Translations under genes and position numbers: made by a program
Notes under the pieces: model-generated
What the model was told of the DNA's origin: nothing
Database searches by the model: none
The model's input: the letters and a program-made list of their open reading frames with translations, nothing else
NCBI RefSeq assembly: GCF_900156405.1
Contig: NZ_FTNN01000005.1
Span: 106,785 to 170,784, forward strand
Length of the DNA: 64,000 nt
From: Shewanella morhuae
GTDB lineage: Bacteria > Pseudomonadota > Gammaproteobacteria > Enterobacterales > Shewanellaceae
Reading direction: 5' to 3'
Shown: in pieces, positions 63,360 through 64,000 of the stretch
Position numbering within the stretch: position 1 is the stretch's first letter
Layout: the number at the start of each line of letters is the position of its first letter

Positions 63360-63515
63360 TACTTATATCTAAACAACCTGGAGATACTGAAACTGGTATT
63401 TTCAGGTCGTTTGGGAATTGACCTTATTCTGCTTGTTAGGCTTATTTCATGGTATCAATGGTGCGATGACATTAGTCTTAATATTAAAATGGCATTGCAC
63501 TATGAACTATAAGCT
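63360..63515 (+). other. nrdD-nrdG intergenic region with a hairpin
   Basis: AAACAACCTG at 63371 pairs with CAGGTCGTTT at about 63401, with one mismatch and a 20-base loop. There is no strong T tract, so it could be a processing or partial-termination site that lowers nrdG relative to nrdD. No other feature is seen. Confidence 0.4.
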
Positions 63516-63977
63516 ATGAATTATCATCAGTATTTTCCTATCGATGTAGTGAATGGCCCTGGTACGCGCGTGACCCTATTTGTATCTGGTTGTGAGCACC
63601 AATGCCGCGGTTGTTATAATCAAAGTACTTGGGATGTCCGCTCAGGGCATTTATTTGATAGCGTGATGGTAGATAGGATTATTGCTGATCTCAGTGATCA
63701 ACGAATAGTGCGCCGCGGTTTATCCCTCTCGGGGGGCGATCCTTTGTTGCCCGCTAATCTTGATACTATTTTGGCACTGGTCAAACGCGTTAAAAGTGAG
63801 TGTCCGAGTAAAGATATATGGTTATGGACGGGCTATGTATTTGATGAGTTAAGTGATAAACAACGCGCGGTATTACCCTATATTGATGTGCTGGTGGATG
63901 GAAAATTTGAGCAAAATCTTGCCGATCCGAGTTTGATGTTTCGCGGTAGCAGCAATCAGATCATTCGTTTGTTATAA
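63516..63977 (+). CDS. nrdG: Anaerobic ribonucleotide reductase activase NrdG
   Basis: NrdG is the radical-SAM enzyme that generates the glycyl radical on NrdD. The 153-residue product has the radical-SAM cluster motif CEHQCRGC, with Cys26, Cys30 and Cys33. GPGTRVTLFVSG precedes it and LSGGDPLLPAN follows, as in E. coli NrdG. Length is normal. The ribosome site is weak, and 156 bases separate it from nrdD. The gene ends about 20 bases before the window edge. Confidence 0.97.
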   Translation: MNYHQYFPIDVVNGPGTRVTLFVSGCEHQCRGCYNQSTWDVRSGHLFDSVMVDRIIADLSDQRIVRRGLSLSGGDPLLPANLDTILALVKRVKSECPSKDIWLWTGYVFDELSDKQRAVLPYIDVLVDGKFEQNLADPSLMFRGSSNQIIRLL

Positions 63978-64000
63978 AAGCGGTAACGAGGATCTGCAAC

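Noticed and set aside
1..64000. CRISPR arrays, prophage, integrons and toxin-antitoxin pairs
   Set aside because: I saw no regularly spaced direct repeats, integrase, phage structural genes or paired small toxin-like genes.

Overview
The window looks like a chromosomal segment of a Shewanella-type marine gammaproteobacterium. This is inferred from gene order and protein resemblance, not from a database search. The supporting features are the tig-clpP-clpX-lon-hupB-ppiD chain, a sap transporter beside psp, a TtpC/ExbB2/ExbD2/TonB2 locus led by a DUF3450 protein, methionine gamma-lyase with Cys116, and moderate GC with many T-tract terminators. Almost everything is intact core genome. I see no prophage, integrase, CRISPR array or full-length transposase; the only mobile-looking item is a MITE-like repeat at about 21472-21745.

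Layout. 1-8.7 kb holds protein quality control: trigger factor, ClpP, ClpX, Lon (with a sigma32-like promoter), HU-beta and PpiD. 8.8-10.5 kb holds a solo molbindin and the enoyl-ACP reductase FabV. 10.6-15.9 kb is the leftward sapABCDF ABC transporter operon. 16-21.4 kb is the phage-shock module: pspF divergent from sigma54-dependent pspABC, followed by ycjX-ycjF. 21.9-24.3 kb holds methionine gamma-lyase, a ComEA-like secreted protein and the 4.5S SRP RNA. 24.3-29.3 kb is leftward: a ComFB-like protein, then dinG-tauE-priC-DUF2057. dinG is divergent from polB (DNA polymerase II), with a LexA box between them. 32-42.5 kb is envelope transport: a porin, a TonB-dependent receptor, an orphan methyltransferase, and the DUF3450-TtpC-ExbB2-ExbD2-TonB2-TPR operon. 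43-48 kb holds a DUF885 lipoprotein, PpiC, a GNAT, a YbcJ-like S4 protein, RraB and a second TauE. 48-54 kb holds sbcDC and a MepM-like endopeptidase. 54.5-60 kb holds a YgjP-like protein, DUF3010, a DEAD-box helicase, a patatin (RssA-like), and a divergent reductase/OhrR-like pair. 60-64 kb holds an unknown protein and the anaerobic ribonucleotide reductase nrdD-nrdG.

The most interesting signals are regulatory rather than new genes. They are: (1) two crossing perfect complementarities between the clpX leader, including its Shine-Dalgarno, and the first codons of clpX; (2) a terminator ending only about 30 nt before ppiD, preceded by an extended -10 promoter; (3) a 12-mer shared by the intergenic regions on both sides of hupB; (4) tandem palindromic operators between the OhrR-like regulator and its divergent reductase; (5) an FNR-like box plus two NrdR-like boxes 31 bp apart before nrdD; (6) a 24-bp interrupted palindrome overlapping a perfect -35 before the TonB2 operon; (7) SapD with Arg in place of the Walker A lysine. 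All base positions were read by eye and may be off by one or two.
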